From Varroa destructor (Eukaryota > Arthropoda > Arachnida > Mesostigmata > Varroidae), in the NCBI RefSeq assembly GCF_002443255.2, contig NW_019211457.1, positions 15,734,374-15,798,373 on the forward strand: DNA of 64,000 nt, given 5' to 3'. The stretch's first letter is position 1. The number at the start of each line of letters is the position of its first letter. Under the pieces are notes generated by a model. It was not told the origin of the DNA. It did not search any database and saw only the letters and a program-made list of their open reading frames with translations. Positions 36,934 through 50,600 of the stretch are shown here, one piece after another. The position numbers and the translations under genes are program-made.

Positions 36934-39900
36934 TATATATAGTTCGGTTTGCGTTACGTTTTGAACTTTCTGCATGATATATCTGAAACGGGTCGGGCGC
37001 TGTCTTTCCGAAAGCTCTGCGTAGTTAATCCACATACTTGTTAGAGTGAACTTCTTAAAAAAAATATTGGAATTCATATGAAAAATAGTTTTCTCATACC
37101 GTTTGCCACCAAAATACCAAATAAGAAGCCCGATTTTCGTCCGAATCATGACTTACGTTGTGTCAATCATGGAGCGTTTAGCTAAGAAAAATATTACTAC
37201 ATTTCTCCTTTTCAATCTTAGTCGTAGCCGTATAACAGAAAAAAAACGGTGCACGGCCATTTACTTTTGTCTTACAAAAATTCATACCTTGTATTGCGTT
37301 TTAGTAAAATCCAGCCGTACTTAGCTTCATCTACGCCAGACTATTTTGTTCGTAGTATTCTCGCATGTCGAAATATGCCCAGTTTCATCCATTTAGCTAC
37401 ACTTGCGGCCAAACCTGTTGCTCATGCTGAAATGTACCGGGGCACAAATGCCAGTAATGCTGACCCACAGCCCATCCATATAGTCTACATCAGTAACAAA
37501 TTGGTCGTTGTCGGCACAAGTGAGATGCAAATGTTATTCCACTATAGTAATATTGAGTTGGTATAATAATGTTGAGCGCTTTTACTTTATTTAGCCTCTT
37601 ACTATATCACATAATATCGCTATTCTACTGAAATGTTGTCGCTTGCATAACAACACGGCGATAACAATATGACAACAGCGTCTTTCCGTAAACGTAGCCA
37701 GCGCAATTGGAAGGAGGAAACCGTGGGTTCCATCTCACTCAACCCGATTTCCTGTTGGGATGGGTAGCTGGCGGCTGATGCCCTGCTCCTGTATTTCTCT
37801 GTTCACATGCCCGGAATCGCTCTACGTTCATATCGGTGCTCTACCATATAGGAACTTACAGGTTATATTCTTTCTGGTGGGTGAAGACCTTGCCAGCTGG
37901 CTATCTTGATAGTGTTATCTTCTACACTACACTTTTCTCTTGGCTGCACAACGTCTCTGTTGGTATTCACCCTTAATCATTTTCAAATAACTCGATTGCC
38001 TGGATTATGACCGCAGCTCATTGTCAAACATTTCGGTGTTATTTGTGCCGATTTATATTGCCGTCGTCGTCGTGTTTTCATCATGTACGTAGTAAACCCT
38101 TCAGAGGCCATAGTGGACCGTCACGGAACATTATCGCTGGTGGCGGCACCGTCAAGCACAGCTAAGCTACCGTTAAGCACGTTAAGGGTAGACCTGCGTG
38201 ATGAAATCGTGACCATGGTTCGGTGACAGCATCGGTTAAACGCGTACAGCGGTAGGACAAATAGTACTGCCGTTATTGTTGTTGTTGGTTTGTTTTGCGC
38301 GAGTATGTCGATATGTTATGTAAGTTATGTAACCTATCAACTGTATGGCGAGGTATGATATTAGTGGAAGGTTTCTAATTCACGATGTGAAGAAAAAAAA
38401 TCAGGGCCATATGTAGGGGCATAAAAATAACATTGAAATAAAAGACATCAGGTTTACCATTGACACTGGATTTAGCCAGTTTCCAGTTGTGTGGAGAGAA
38501 GCTCAACAAAGCTTTGCTTAGAGAAATAGATGTTCTATCTGGAATATTGCCTCGTTAGGCTCTTCGTTTAAACGTTACTACTATGTCTAGACAGATTGTC
38601 ATGGTGTTATTACAGGTATCAGATACTTTTTAGATCTAGAGTAGAAGCTTCGTCTCTTACCGTTGGACAAGTGTGCTTCTTTGCCACATCTGAAATCTAA
38701 CAAAGTTTGCCTTTTCTTTTTCAATTTCAGATACTCGCGTTCTGTAAAAAATGGCAAGAAAAAAGAGATTGAACATGAACTGTCCGGATCGAACCGAACT
38801 CACGTTGCCAACGCTGAAAGCTGATTCAACAGTAGAAAAACAAGATGTGCTTGCGACGTGTCGAATCTGATGCAATAGCAACCGGGAGAGCATAGCAAAA
38901 AAACATTGCCCATACCCAAGATCAACCCGCCAAAGCATAAAAAAAGCGTTAAAGCAGCCGACACGAGTAGGGTAAAAAAGGTGACCAATGTAAAGCAAAA
39001 AGGAAGTGCTTTACACCGTTCCCCCTGCATTGTCAGACACGTTATAACAGGATGGCAGTGTTTCTTATAAAAGGTTGCTTCAAATACATATTTGGCTAGA
39101 CATTTGTTCCTTTTCCTATACAACATTTTTTCCCTGAATGATAAAAAGAAAACAATGTTTGCCATACGATACGCAAACTTGCGTTTGCTGTGAAGTTGAA
39201 GATGACCTCAAATGTGTGGCCTACACCCTCAGAACGCTCCACTTCAGGATGATGCGTGAGCCAGTCGGAAAGCACGGAAACAATGCAATGCATTGACAAC
39301 ATTTATTGGACAAAACATCTAACCCTTTCCACTAGCTGAAAAATACCTGATGATATACAGTTTTTCGTGCAGCAAGTAGAGATTTTGTTTGAAAATTTTG
39401 TGGAGCCGATAAAAACCGCAAACTCGTCGTGTCGATTCTATTACTCATAGATGCAATAACGGCGTTGTTCTCTCTTCAAGCAACTCTAATAAAAAGGAGG
39501 TCACTAAAACGTAAAAACGACCGTCATAAAGATTTACCGCACGCATGAATGTTGTGTTTGTCTAAATAGCGTAACTGCCAATGAATGTTTCTCGTGTACA
39601 TCTTTGTCAGCACTGATCAGTGGACGGCGGCTTTTCGGCTAAATCGTTCTTCATCGATAGCGGTAAATAAAAGACGTTATTTGCTGCGATACGTTGCCAC
39701 CGCTCGCACCTCACCGTTTAAAAAAATAAACACGGTCCTATCTTCGATATTTTATTGTATGCAGCAAATCGACGAAGAGAGGCAAATCGTTGATAGGAAA
39801 AGCACCAGTTAACGTTAAGGACACATTTGCAATTCGAGCGATTGCCCCAGCACAACAAGGACGAAGAGGGAAAATGATTATCAACGCAGGGCTGTGGAAC

Positions 39901-42900
39901 GTCGTAGATGCACCGTATAGCGTACGGGCAACCCGTATCTTCAAAACAAAAACATTCGATTTGAACGTAACCTCTCACCAGACGTTTTGGGAAAGGCGAA
40001 AGATGTTTGACCAGCAGTCGTTGTTTGATACGGCGTAAATTCGGCTTCGTTATCGTCAACCGAAGGCCTGAAGCAGAAAATTTGTACCAAGTGGATTACT
40101 ATATCAGGGAAATTGAGTGGGGATAAACCCGACATAAAAAAATACTTCTCTCTAGGTAAATAGGTTCAATCAAATAAAAAAAATAATTGCAAACGGATAA
40201 AAATTGTACTACTGTCGGTGCGTGACATAGTTATATGAAACCGAACGCTGCATAAATTACGTAATAGAAGATAATTAGATTGTTATCATGACATTGATAT
40301 TGTCGATGACGAATGTACCCCGCCTGTTTTTCCCGCTTGGATGTCGCATTCATAGTATTATGTGAAATTGCGAAAATTGCTAACGAATAGAACAACGACG
40401 TTTAATGTAACTAACAATGATGATCATGCACCTGATGAAGATCGTGTTAATGCTCGTTACGATTCACTATGATCATTACGCTTGCAAGATGTTTCATTTT
40501 CTGAGAAGGCCTGAAAAACGTTCAGCAAACATTGAGCTAGCAGATAAACTTTCCACAAATATGGCAGTATAACAATAGAGTTTTGCGTGTACGCACATAA
40601 ATGAGATTGCATCACATACCATCGGAGAAGGCGATAGCCGACCAGCCAACCAGCCGCACCAATGAATAAAGGCGATCCTGTTTATTCTGTACAAAGTAAT
40701 AATAACAACGGAAAACCGACTGAGCTAATTCAGCGGTCGTTATTGTCGTTGTTATTGCTAGTGAATCACTCGGTGACTGCGGGATGCCATAAGTAAATAC
40801 AGAGGAAAAAAGGAAGATGAATTTTTCAAAAGCATATACTAAATGTATCATCACAAAGACTACGGCAACACTACCGCAACGGGTGAAAAACATTTTACAC
40901 GGAGCCATCCTACTACAATCTCTTCTTGTGTGAACTCTCTTTCATATGCACACAAATTATATACACGAGCGTGCACATTTCGAACAGAAGCAAAAACAGC
41001 CTTCTGGTACTGAATATATAGTTCGACAGTTTTAGTCTATCGTATTTTAAAGAACACCAATATATTAATAAACCTATTATTGATTTACGATTTGCTATTA
41101 TTACTAGACGACTATAATAACCGAGTGATTGACTGATTGATTGACTGATCGTGAAGAAAGGAAGGGAAAGGAATTCACTGATTCATTAAAGCCATTCGGT
41201 GCGGGTTTGCGAATGTCGGCAAGAGAATCATTGTTAAGTGAATCATTGTCAATGCCGGTGAAGCTGCGCTTCACCATTGCAAAATAAAAAAACAGATTAC
41301 CTACGCTAATTCGCTCTACGGCATATTCCTGGTATGTAAATACCTCCTCCCCGCCATTTTTCACTAAGCTGGGAAACTATTGGAGCACGATAGTAATGCA
41401 CGATTTAAAAAAACAACAGAAATAAATAACTTCTAGGCGAGAAGACACAAAAAAAAACACTTACAAAAGAGATAAACGAAAAACTAAAAAAATGCAATAA
41501 AAAGTCTGTAAATGGAAAACATATATATGCTGGAAGCGACGTCGCTATTGTCAGTAAATATATGTAATTATATGTGACAAAAATAGCAAATAATCCTAGC
41601 TACACTACGATTTGGCTGCGTGGTGGCGAGAAAGTTTCGAGAGAGAAATATCTTTGCCCCTATTGGTGGTCGTAAAAACTTGTTTCTTTGACTAGATTAT
41701 ATTATTAGATTGCCTACTAAATAAACATTCTCCGTTGTTTTCAAACTAATAAGACCTGAAAAACTGAATTATGTTTCGAGCTGGTCTAACGTTTAAATAT
41801 GTGATCGAACAAACGATCTATAAACATTAGTTCCGTCAAAAAATGGCCAGTTCCTTAGTTCAAAATTCTAAATAAATGATAATACAACAGGAGGCTACAA
41901 GTGGCCACCACCTCGAACTAAATACCCGTAACGATGTACAATTTGAGGTGGGGTAAATTATTACAGTCGATAGAAAACGATAAAAGGTACAGATGCACAC
42001 GAAGTGTAAAAACAACACTGACATTTTAACATGAAGCAACAAGCTCTCCAGAATATAGAAGACAAAAAGCAAAACTCAAACCAAAATGAAGGAAAAGCAA
42101 AAGCACCATTCATGCTATCACCGGACGCTGGCGACGGTGTTGTTAAACATTATAGATAGACGTGGGTTATATACAGTAGATAGTGAAACGTAGAGTGGAA
42201 AAGGCAGTTTCGATCAGATTTCAGAATTTTAGATGGATGGTCGAGCGATCTAGTAACCAATAATGGCCCACCAAGATGCAGGATGATGCAAAGCGAACAG
42301 ATACTGTAAATAAGCAAATAGGGAGAGGCAGTTGAAAAGGGTTGCTTATTAACTAGACTTGAAAAGTGTTGATAAATTAATCAGTACGATATTTGTCGTT
42401 TTACATATTGGCACAGATTTGGGCTTCACAAAAAACAGCTTCGACACCAATGGCATCCTAAAAGCAGTGTATCGATGGGGCCTGTACTTTGGTTAAAATT
42501 ACTACGAATTATTGTTGTCGCCGTGTCTCTCAGCTATTACGTATACGGTGGACGAATCCGTCAAGTATTGGTAATATGCGTCCGTTTGCATTTTTCTAAC
42601 TTAACCGCTAAATTGTTTCGGACCTTTAATAAAAAAAACTAAAAGAGAATGTACTTACACGATCCAACATGAATTGTCTACTGCAATCTGTCCGAAAATA
42701 CAAATTAAAAACTGGTCAGGAAATAGAATTATTAACGAAATGTTGAAGTAGATTTACTCATGCAGTCTGCTTGGTACGGGCATCACGATTTTCGATAGGG
42801 ATGGCGTCAATAACGTTAGCGACACCAATAAATCTGAGTAGATATTCGAGCGACATTCCTAAAAATCTGAGTACTGTTCGCTAGGAAGACTACTTTAGGT

Positions 42901-43377
42901 GCGACGCTATCTGAAGCCTGAATCGCTCCCGATGGTAACTGACCAATTTGCCTTTTCTCTAACGCCATTCTTCTTTTGCTATCAGAGAAAAATAAAATCA
43001 TGTGTAAACCCCTCACGAGACATATATAAGTAAATTGGAAAATCAAACAATAAAAAAAGGACAACGATCAAGTGAAAGTTTAAAAGAAGCCGTATTCATG
43101 TGTTGTTATTTTTAGGTAATTTATTTTATTAGGATATGAATTCTGTGCAAATTTATACTTATTATTGAAAATAAATAACGAACATCTGCTTCGAGTGACT
43201 TACTCAGTGATGGCGTAGCGAGTATTTACCTTCAAAATTTGGGGGATACATCAAAGCGTGAATTCCAATCTGAAACACACGTTGACTCGTGCCGGGAACC
43301 CGTAAATATGGTAAGACGTAAAACTGGAAAAATTCAATTTTATAGTCACACGTTCGTGAATTTATTATATATTTTTA
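36934..43377. other. Intergenic, no gene recognised
   Basis: Overlapping opposite-strand frames at 38657-39302 and 39585-40135 are of similar length on both strands and carry no recognisable motif. No RNA gene is seen. Confidence 0.4.
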
Positions 43378-43478
43378 TAATAGCGCAATAGCTAGTTTGT
43401 TTGCCTGCAAACATAGGGACACCTGAGCTGGCCAGAATTCGGATCCGGCCGTGTAGAGTAATGCCTAGTGGCTTAAAT
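43378..43478 (+). mobile_element. tRNA-derived SINE-like element, copy 4 (plus strand)
   Basis: TAGCGCAATAGCTAGTTTG, then TTTGCCTGCAAACATAGG, then GACACCTGAGCTGGCCAGAA and a TTCGGATCC-like B-box position match the head of the other copies. The body is short and ends in a T run at about 43482. It appears truncated. Confidence 0.45.
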
Positions 43479-45349
43479 ACCTATTTTTTTTTTAATTTTT
43501 AAATAAAATTTAAATTAGATAGAAAAAACACATACAGAAGCAGAACGATGCTGGGTGCAGTTCACACGGTGGTTACTAAGAGCGGCCTAATATTTGAGTA
43601 CTTTTAGTACTACATTTTATTTGAAGTCTATTATCTAGAATTACACAATATATCATATCGTCATATATAATATCTTCTAATGTGCATAAAGTGCTACGTC
43701 TAAAGTGCAATCAATTTTGTCATGCAGCTTTTCATCGCAAGCATTCGTTGGTCATTATCCTCCCTGTTAGAAAAAAGCCAGTTTCTTTTTTATAGAGTCA
43801 AACCTCAAACTCATCATGGGGTAAGCATCAAATTCGTCCTCAAAATCTGAGCAAAAATCAGTTATCTTTGAGCTGAAATCAAGAGCTTCTGTTTTCTCTG
43901 ACAGTTTGTCTTAACACGATTTTTGCAAAAAATCGCATGAAAAATCTATGACATCAATTCCTTTACAAATAATTGATGAGTGGCTAATGTCCTAAGTTGA
44001 AACTGTAGTTGACATGAACGAAGCTTTCACTGAATAAACATTACCGCTAGGCATGACAATTTTAGGACGTGTAAAAAAATGTCGTTAAAATATTGGTATG
44101 TATTTAGATAATCTTAGAAATGCTAACGTCTAAAGGTATTATATAAGTGTGTGCATGTGTGCGCATGCGTGGTGAAATGCGCTGACTTCGATCCGTTCAC
44201 CACGATATGGTTTAATAAATATTAAAATAGTTTGCTACTTGTTGCTGTAAAATCAAATTCTCGGAAAAAATATACTGCCAAAAAAAGGCCATCAAACAAA
44301 ATCAAATACAGGCTACAATACCAAGACTGGTTCCTCGTTAACGTTATTTGTTTCTTGAATGTATGCCTCGAGGAACACATACCGAAAAAAAGTTGAAGCG
44401 AAAAAAGGCTACGAACGCATGCCCCTAATAGGTGCTCGATATGCAGCATTATTTAATTAAGTACTTAAATGATTATTTAGTTCCGATCCAACTTAATCTA
44501 GCTTCTAACAGTCAGTCATAAAGACATAAACGTCTTTAATTTTTTTTTTATCTGTAAGGGTTACGGACTCAGACCCAAGCTTGCTGTCAATTTCATAACT
44601 ATAATCCCTATGATACCAACATCATATACACTTTGCTATCCTATGTCTTCGGAAATCTGCTATGTTGACGACGAGTATCTATCGATCCAACAATTTGTCG
44701 CAATTTCACTGTCAGCTGGCAACGCATTCATACAATCGTCAATAGATATGCTTCTTGTTGCTTCTTACTCGCTGATGCTACCTTAGCTAGGTGTTAGGGA
44801 TCACACCACTGTTGTCGGGTTGACAGTCAGTTTGAATTCTTGTTTACCGTTATGTCTGATATTTTTATTATTGTTGTTTTTGTCTGAAGGGGGCAGGCTA
44901 GATGATCGTCCACAACAGTCATTGCCGTTCGCACTGTCACCCTCTGGCGGAAATCAACGCAGTGGGTGAATAGTTGGTCAAGTCCCGAGCCTTCGACATT
45001 AATCAGAGCACCCCAAGCAAGCCATAATCCGTGCTCCCAGGGCATGCTACGGTTTGAGCTCCCTCGCAATCTACCATGGACCGCGGGCGGCAAACTACAT
45101 CAGTTAGCTTCAGGGATCGCAGCTAGTAAGCGATTGTTCACAAAAAAAAAACAAGCGTTGCCAGCGACGATGAATCGCAAGGAACTGACACAGGAAAAGG
45201 CAGTCTTCTATGAGGAGCAGACGATAAGTGAAACAACAATAGCAGAAACACGGATGAGAGAAGTAGCGAGAGCAACCTCAACAAATTATTGTCTCAGTCG
45301 TTACACGTTTATAGTTCGCTTTTAGCTGCGTAACTTTTAGATGCTCTTT
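43479..45349. other. Intergenic with an unidentified two-strand open block
   Basis: GC-richer block at 44827-45325. An 88-codon minus frame (44827-45093) and a 119-codon plus frame (44966-45325) overlap. The plus frame has a charged C-terminal part (MNRKELTQEKAVFYEEQT). No family is recognised for either. Confidence 0.35.
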
Positions 45350-45403
45350 TTGCGTACACTGTAAGCGTCAAGCGTCTAGCGCGACACTTCACAGTGTACG
45401 CAA
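45350..45403. repeat. Inverted repeat with 13-base perfect outer arms
   Basis: TTGCGTACACTGT at 45350-45362 pairs with ACAGTGTACGCAA at 45391-45403. Imperfect complementarity continues inward (AAGCGTC against GACACTT), giving a hairpin of about 20 bp around a short loop, starting 25 bases after the 119-codon frame. Confidence 0.75.
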
Positions 45404-47699
45404 GGCAAAGGCAATGGGAGAATTATAATGATGTAACGACTGGTGGGCGTTTTACAGAGAGACAACGTTTCGACGCCTGCACAGGGCTGACGATTTGTTT
45501 GATTTGTGGCTAATTGGGAGTTACTGGAGGCACACACTGTTTCCATAGATTATAGACGACATCTGAATTGAACATAGACATTTTGAAGCAAGCGTTGATT
45601 GCAAGTTTAAATATAGAATACTATATAAGTATGATTTCCCGAAAGAAAATGAAACGCTTAAACTCTAATACAAGAGCAAAAGAAGGCCAATTTGTACGTA
45701 CATATTGTCTCTACTCTTTTAAGAGTTATTAGGATGGCGTGTAGTTTATTTAATTGAACACGTGATGTGATTGGAAATTACTTGCAGGACTGTCAAAAAA
45801 ATGCATGCAAAAAGATCACAATAATTCGTTCTTCTGTTTACTTTTTTTTCTTAGTTTTCAACTTTCCATTTCGCTTCTCTACGTAAATGCACCAATACTG
45901 TACTAACTATTATTTTGCTAAATGCTCTTCTGCCCAGCGATTCTACGGGTTCGCGATAAACACGAACGCTTCCATTTTTCAAAAGCAAACCTAAGCATAA
46001 GATACGAGAAACTATTTAGCGCTAAACATCTTTACTTCTGAACTCATCATTCAGTCAGCTTATAGTTGTGGTGGTAAAATATTAATCTATCGTTTATCAA
46101 TGGCGTGTAGTTTAATAAGGACTTAAAAAAAAAACCCACTAATACAGCATAATGATAAAGACCCACTCAGTACAACATAATAAATATAATAGGTAGCTTA
46201 CGTTGGACTGCAATGACGTAGAAAAGATTCGTTTTTGGAAACCATTCAAAAGGTTCAAAGATCGGTTAGGAAATAAATTCATTACAGGGAGCAATATCGC
46301 ATTGCACAGAAAAATATTTTAAATCAGCGCGCCGTAATAGCAACTAGCCGAATTGATCGGAGTCTGCTGTACCCTCGTTTTCGATTTTCGCAACGAAGTC
46401 GAATGCAATGGTCGCTGCTATGATACGAGCTAGATTTAGGAAAATAAACAGATTTTTGGTCTCCACATGGGCTATTGGTAACGCATAAGGCTTTTACGCC
46501 TGATATCAGACTAGTACTAAGAAATAGTTTATCGTCATGCATTAGCAAATTGACTCATAGCAGTACGGTGAAGGAAGCAGCTCTGCCACGAGACCTCGAG
46601 TTCAGAACCTTAATAAGGATCAAGTATATTAACGCGTAGTAGTATGTATGCTCTGTGTACAGTGCACATACAAATCAGTTTATTAGAGCGGAATCTCATG
46701 AAAAGTTTCGCGTCTATGATTTACGCCCTCAATTAACGAGCAACTACAATTTCTTAATGTGTCATAGCAAACGAAACAGCAAAGATCCTCTATCTACGTG
46801 AAGCTGCCACCGAACTATCACGGAGATACCCATCACTGACTATTGAGATTACACAAAACGATTGAGGCAAATCGTTTGTGTTGCGTTACAATGTTGGGAA
46901 CAATATGCTATTTCAGTTGTTTAGATTCGTTTTACGTTCGTGTGCTACTGTGTTGAGTACATTTTGGGCCTTAGCATTTGGCGAGTACCACCATACGTTA
47001 TTATTGTTCGTATCACGTCCTGTGTTTAGAAAAATTGCTTATGACGGCATCATACTCGCAACAAAGCCGTTCTTTGGGCTAGGTAGAAAACACCATAACG
47101 CCTTTAGTGTCGATCTTGAGAACTTTGTTATGGTATGAGGTTCATACAGTTATGCGATTTACTTTATCCTGTTTAATGATAATAAAGCATGACACCGAAT
47201 AAATTGACTACATATTGAGTATAGTACTACTACCGTTAGAAAAAACGTTTTATTAGAAAAAATACTTAATGTTTTCCATTTTGGGAAAACAGGTTACTTG
47301 CTCTTGATCTTCTTGCAGAGCATGTAACATGAAAATGATCAGCTTTCATCTATTGAGCCATGCAGTATGCTTACACAATGTCATTATGGTCAAATTTAGA
47401 CAAAAAGAACTAAAATAATATGGCTAAAAATTTTCATTAATTAAGTTCTTCCCACTAATTATGACTACGTAACAACGATGTGAGCAAAATAAGAGACCGC
47501 TGCTTGCAAATATCCAAAACGATATATCTATCGCTTAGGCAAAAGAAAAATGTAAATTTTGCAGCTATTTTTAGTCAAAAATAGCCGAATTCTACTCAAA
47601 ACAATATTATAGTTCACATTATGGTATCACTATATACATCTGATTTGTTTACTATTCATATTATTATAATGAACACACAACGCATTTATTTTTTTCTCA
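45404..47699. other. Intergenic, no gene recognised
   Basis: AT-rich. The frame at 46878-47138 has its first ATG nine codons in and would give a hydrophobic small protein, but no family or context supports it. Confidence 0.4.
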
Positions 47700-50600
47700 G
47701 TATTTGTAAGGGGACCAAAATAGTCCCTCAAATGAACTTTTATTTTCATTTGTCATCACCGTATCACCGTAGTAATAATATTTACACAGTTATCTCGACG
47801 CGGACCAATTGCCCTCTTCTCTCTTGCCAACTTCCGGAGTCCCTACACGATTTCCTATCCCGGCGTTTTTTTTTCATTTGGTATATACATCCTCTGGCCC
47901 CGCGCGTCCCCCAGCCGTCGGCGATTTTTTTCATACACAGCTTTATTTTATCATCAACATTATCATCATCATGCGTCTTTTTCTCTCTCTCATTATATCC
48001 ATCAACCTCATCGACTCCTTTATCCACTTCGTAATAATAATAATAATTGTCATCACCATCATCAGCGCCTTAAATAAATCTACACACCCTCCAGCAGTTT
48101 GACAAAGAAGGACGTCCGCGTCCCTGCAGCTCCACTAGCAGCCGTATCTCGCAGCTCAGTACTTGTTCTGCTCTCTATTATTCTTATGCGCAATTTCCTT
48201 CCATCGATGGTTTTCTAGCAGCGTTTCCCACATGTTAGTTCTTGCCCCCTAGCCCTTACCCCCTGCCCTCTTTCTAATCTCGACCCTTGCTAACTGTCTC
48301 TGAACCATTTTTTTGCCCAGTCAGTACTACCTGTTTTGTGTAGCATGGCGAACAACACTCGACAGCTGCTGTTGTCATTGCTGCTGCGTGCTGTTCTGGC
48401 GATGGTCTACCTTTTTCAAGCGGTTGTTCTTTTGTGGTCTATATCAAAGTTTTACCCATTTCGTGTCGACAATGCCCCTCCCGGAAATGACGACGGCGAT
48501 TACGGACTTCAAATCTTCAAGTTGTATAGCAGATAGTATAAATAGGCTAGGTGCTTTTTCTTCTCGAATTGGAAGCTTAGAGAATTTTTTTTTGGCTATA
48601 TTTCCCCCCTAGCCAAATCTCGTGTCTCCGGTACGACAAACGGACTGCGTCATCACGAATCATTGCTACACGAAGCTAAGGATTTTATCGTCAGGTGATA
48701 CAAGGAACTACTAATTGTATATTAGTTACTCTATGCATTTATAAATACTAATAGTAATAATAATAAAAAAAAAAACATATGATGAATAAATTCCTTAATT
48801 AGAGCATCGGCAAATAGCAGAAAATTAAAATTTCATGTTTCAGACATACACATGTGCAATATTCACGATCCACATTTTTGTCACTCTAGTATTGATACTG
48901 TTGGCGTTATGGATATTCTCCTGATATTATTGCTTACACTAAAATATCGATAGCTATTCTGTTGTTTTTTTTCTTGTCATAACAGTAACAACAACAGCAA
49001 TAATTATTATTATAAAAGTAAAGTAATTGGATCGCTACAATTTATTTTTGTTGTATTGGTAGACTTATACTAGCAAAAGGAGTTCGCCCGTTGGCAGGAA
49101 AAACGCAGGCCCCAAAAAAGTCGTCTTCAAACCTTTGACGCTTTCTCCTAGTACGTCAGCTGCCGACTTTTCGTTCGAGTCTCTCATATTAGCGGTCGGC
49201 TCAATAATAACATATCTATCTCAACCTTAGCTTTCACACGTACATATATACCACGCTCAGTTTCTCGATCTTTCGATCTTCGCCCTTGTATCTTTAGCAT
49301 TGCATTATTTTCGCTCGTTCTCCATTATTCGTTCTTAAAATTAATTACAATAATACAATAGAGTACACTGTATAGCGAATAAGATTGATAATTGTATATA
49401 ATATAATTCTGTGTTTGTGAGTGCATGTGTGTGCGAGCGCGTGTGTTTCTGTGGCTGTATGTGTGTGTGTGTGTGGTATGGTAGAGTAAAGCAAAGAACG
49501 CAGTCTGCTGCAAAATAATTCACTGCAGTCGCCAGTTGAACTTCTGCTGCTGGGCCCCCTTTATCTGTCAGTTAGAGAAACGCATAGAAGCGAAGGCTCA
49601 AGAACATAATCACGAGAAATTAATAAAAAATAAGCATTGGAGACACATCTGAACAACTGCCTCTTTGCGAAGACTCGCGAATCCCGTTATTTACTCAGCC
49701 TAAGCAATACCAGCATAAAGCAGCCCTTTACAACAAAAGTGTAAATGGAGATCTTTAAAAGTCCGCATTCGCCGTCTGCCACTTGTTGGTGGAGACCCCC
49801 CCCCCCTTCCCAGGATGAACCGTTGTAGCAGCAGCTGCAAGAATTACCCCTTAACTTCGTCTACCTTTTCAGATTCAATTTGTTTATCACGCTCCCTCTT
49901 TCGTTCTCTCATTAGCTTAAGACGTTCCCAAACAGTCTCCAAGTTTTATCACGCACTACCCGCTTCCATTGGATAACCCCGTCTTCTGGTTTTCGTTCCC
50001 CTCCGGTAGATCACACACTCTTCGCTGGCAAGAAGAACTCGTCGTTCTCAAGAACTTCCTAAAATTCGCACCTGCCTGTTCTTGCCTTTCCATTATCGCC
50101 CACGTGCTACATCATTTTACAATGTGTGGGCACCACCTCACTCTTCAGACTCAACATCCTCATGTAATTTCTTCATTATACCATCATCAGTATCAGTTTT
50201 ATCTTTATAATTCTCATCATATTGGCATCATTTGTTTTTCGTTTTCCATCATCATCACAGCTCTCCTTGCCAGGTGGCCCGGGCATCAAATACACCCCCT
50301 ACCAGATTAGAGCCGTTTGCCACACCGTCATCACCATCATGCATGATGTGTGGCCTCGGTATCTGCGTTTGCGCAATATCTCAATATTGTCAATAATGAT
50401 GTGTGTTATTCAAGTGGAACAAACTATTTTTCTCTTTTTTTACCCTTCTGAAAAGCGAATCAATGAAGCGGTCAGGGGTTTGTCCGGGCAACACTTGCAA
50501 TCTTCGGCGTCTCATTCGTTTGTGTGAGTACGTGTGTGTGGATGTGTGTGCATGTCTGCATTTTTTCGTGTTTTGTAGCTTACTTTATCCATGAATGTTT

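Noticed and set aside
36628..37149. Long frames crossing the N block
   Set aside because: They are open only because undetermined bases contain no stop codons.
46878..47138. Possible small hydrophobic protein
   Set aside because: The frame begins with TTG, the in-frame ATG is internal, and no motif, promoter or polyA context was found.
47782..48102. Overlapping frames on both strands near 48 kb
   Set aside because: They arise from TCATCATC and CT-rich low complexity rather than coding constraint.
49420..49480. GT-rich stretch as a regulatory element or CRISPR-like array
   Set aside because: It is a simple (GT)n microsatellite; no regularly spaced repeats with unique spacers occur anywhere in the window.
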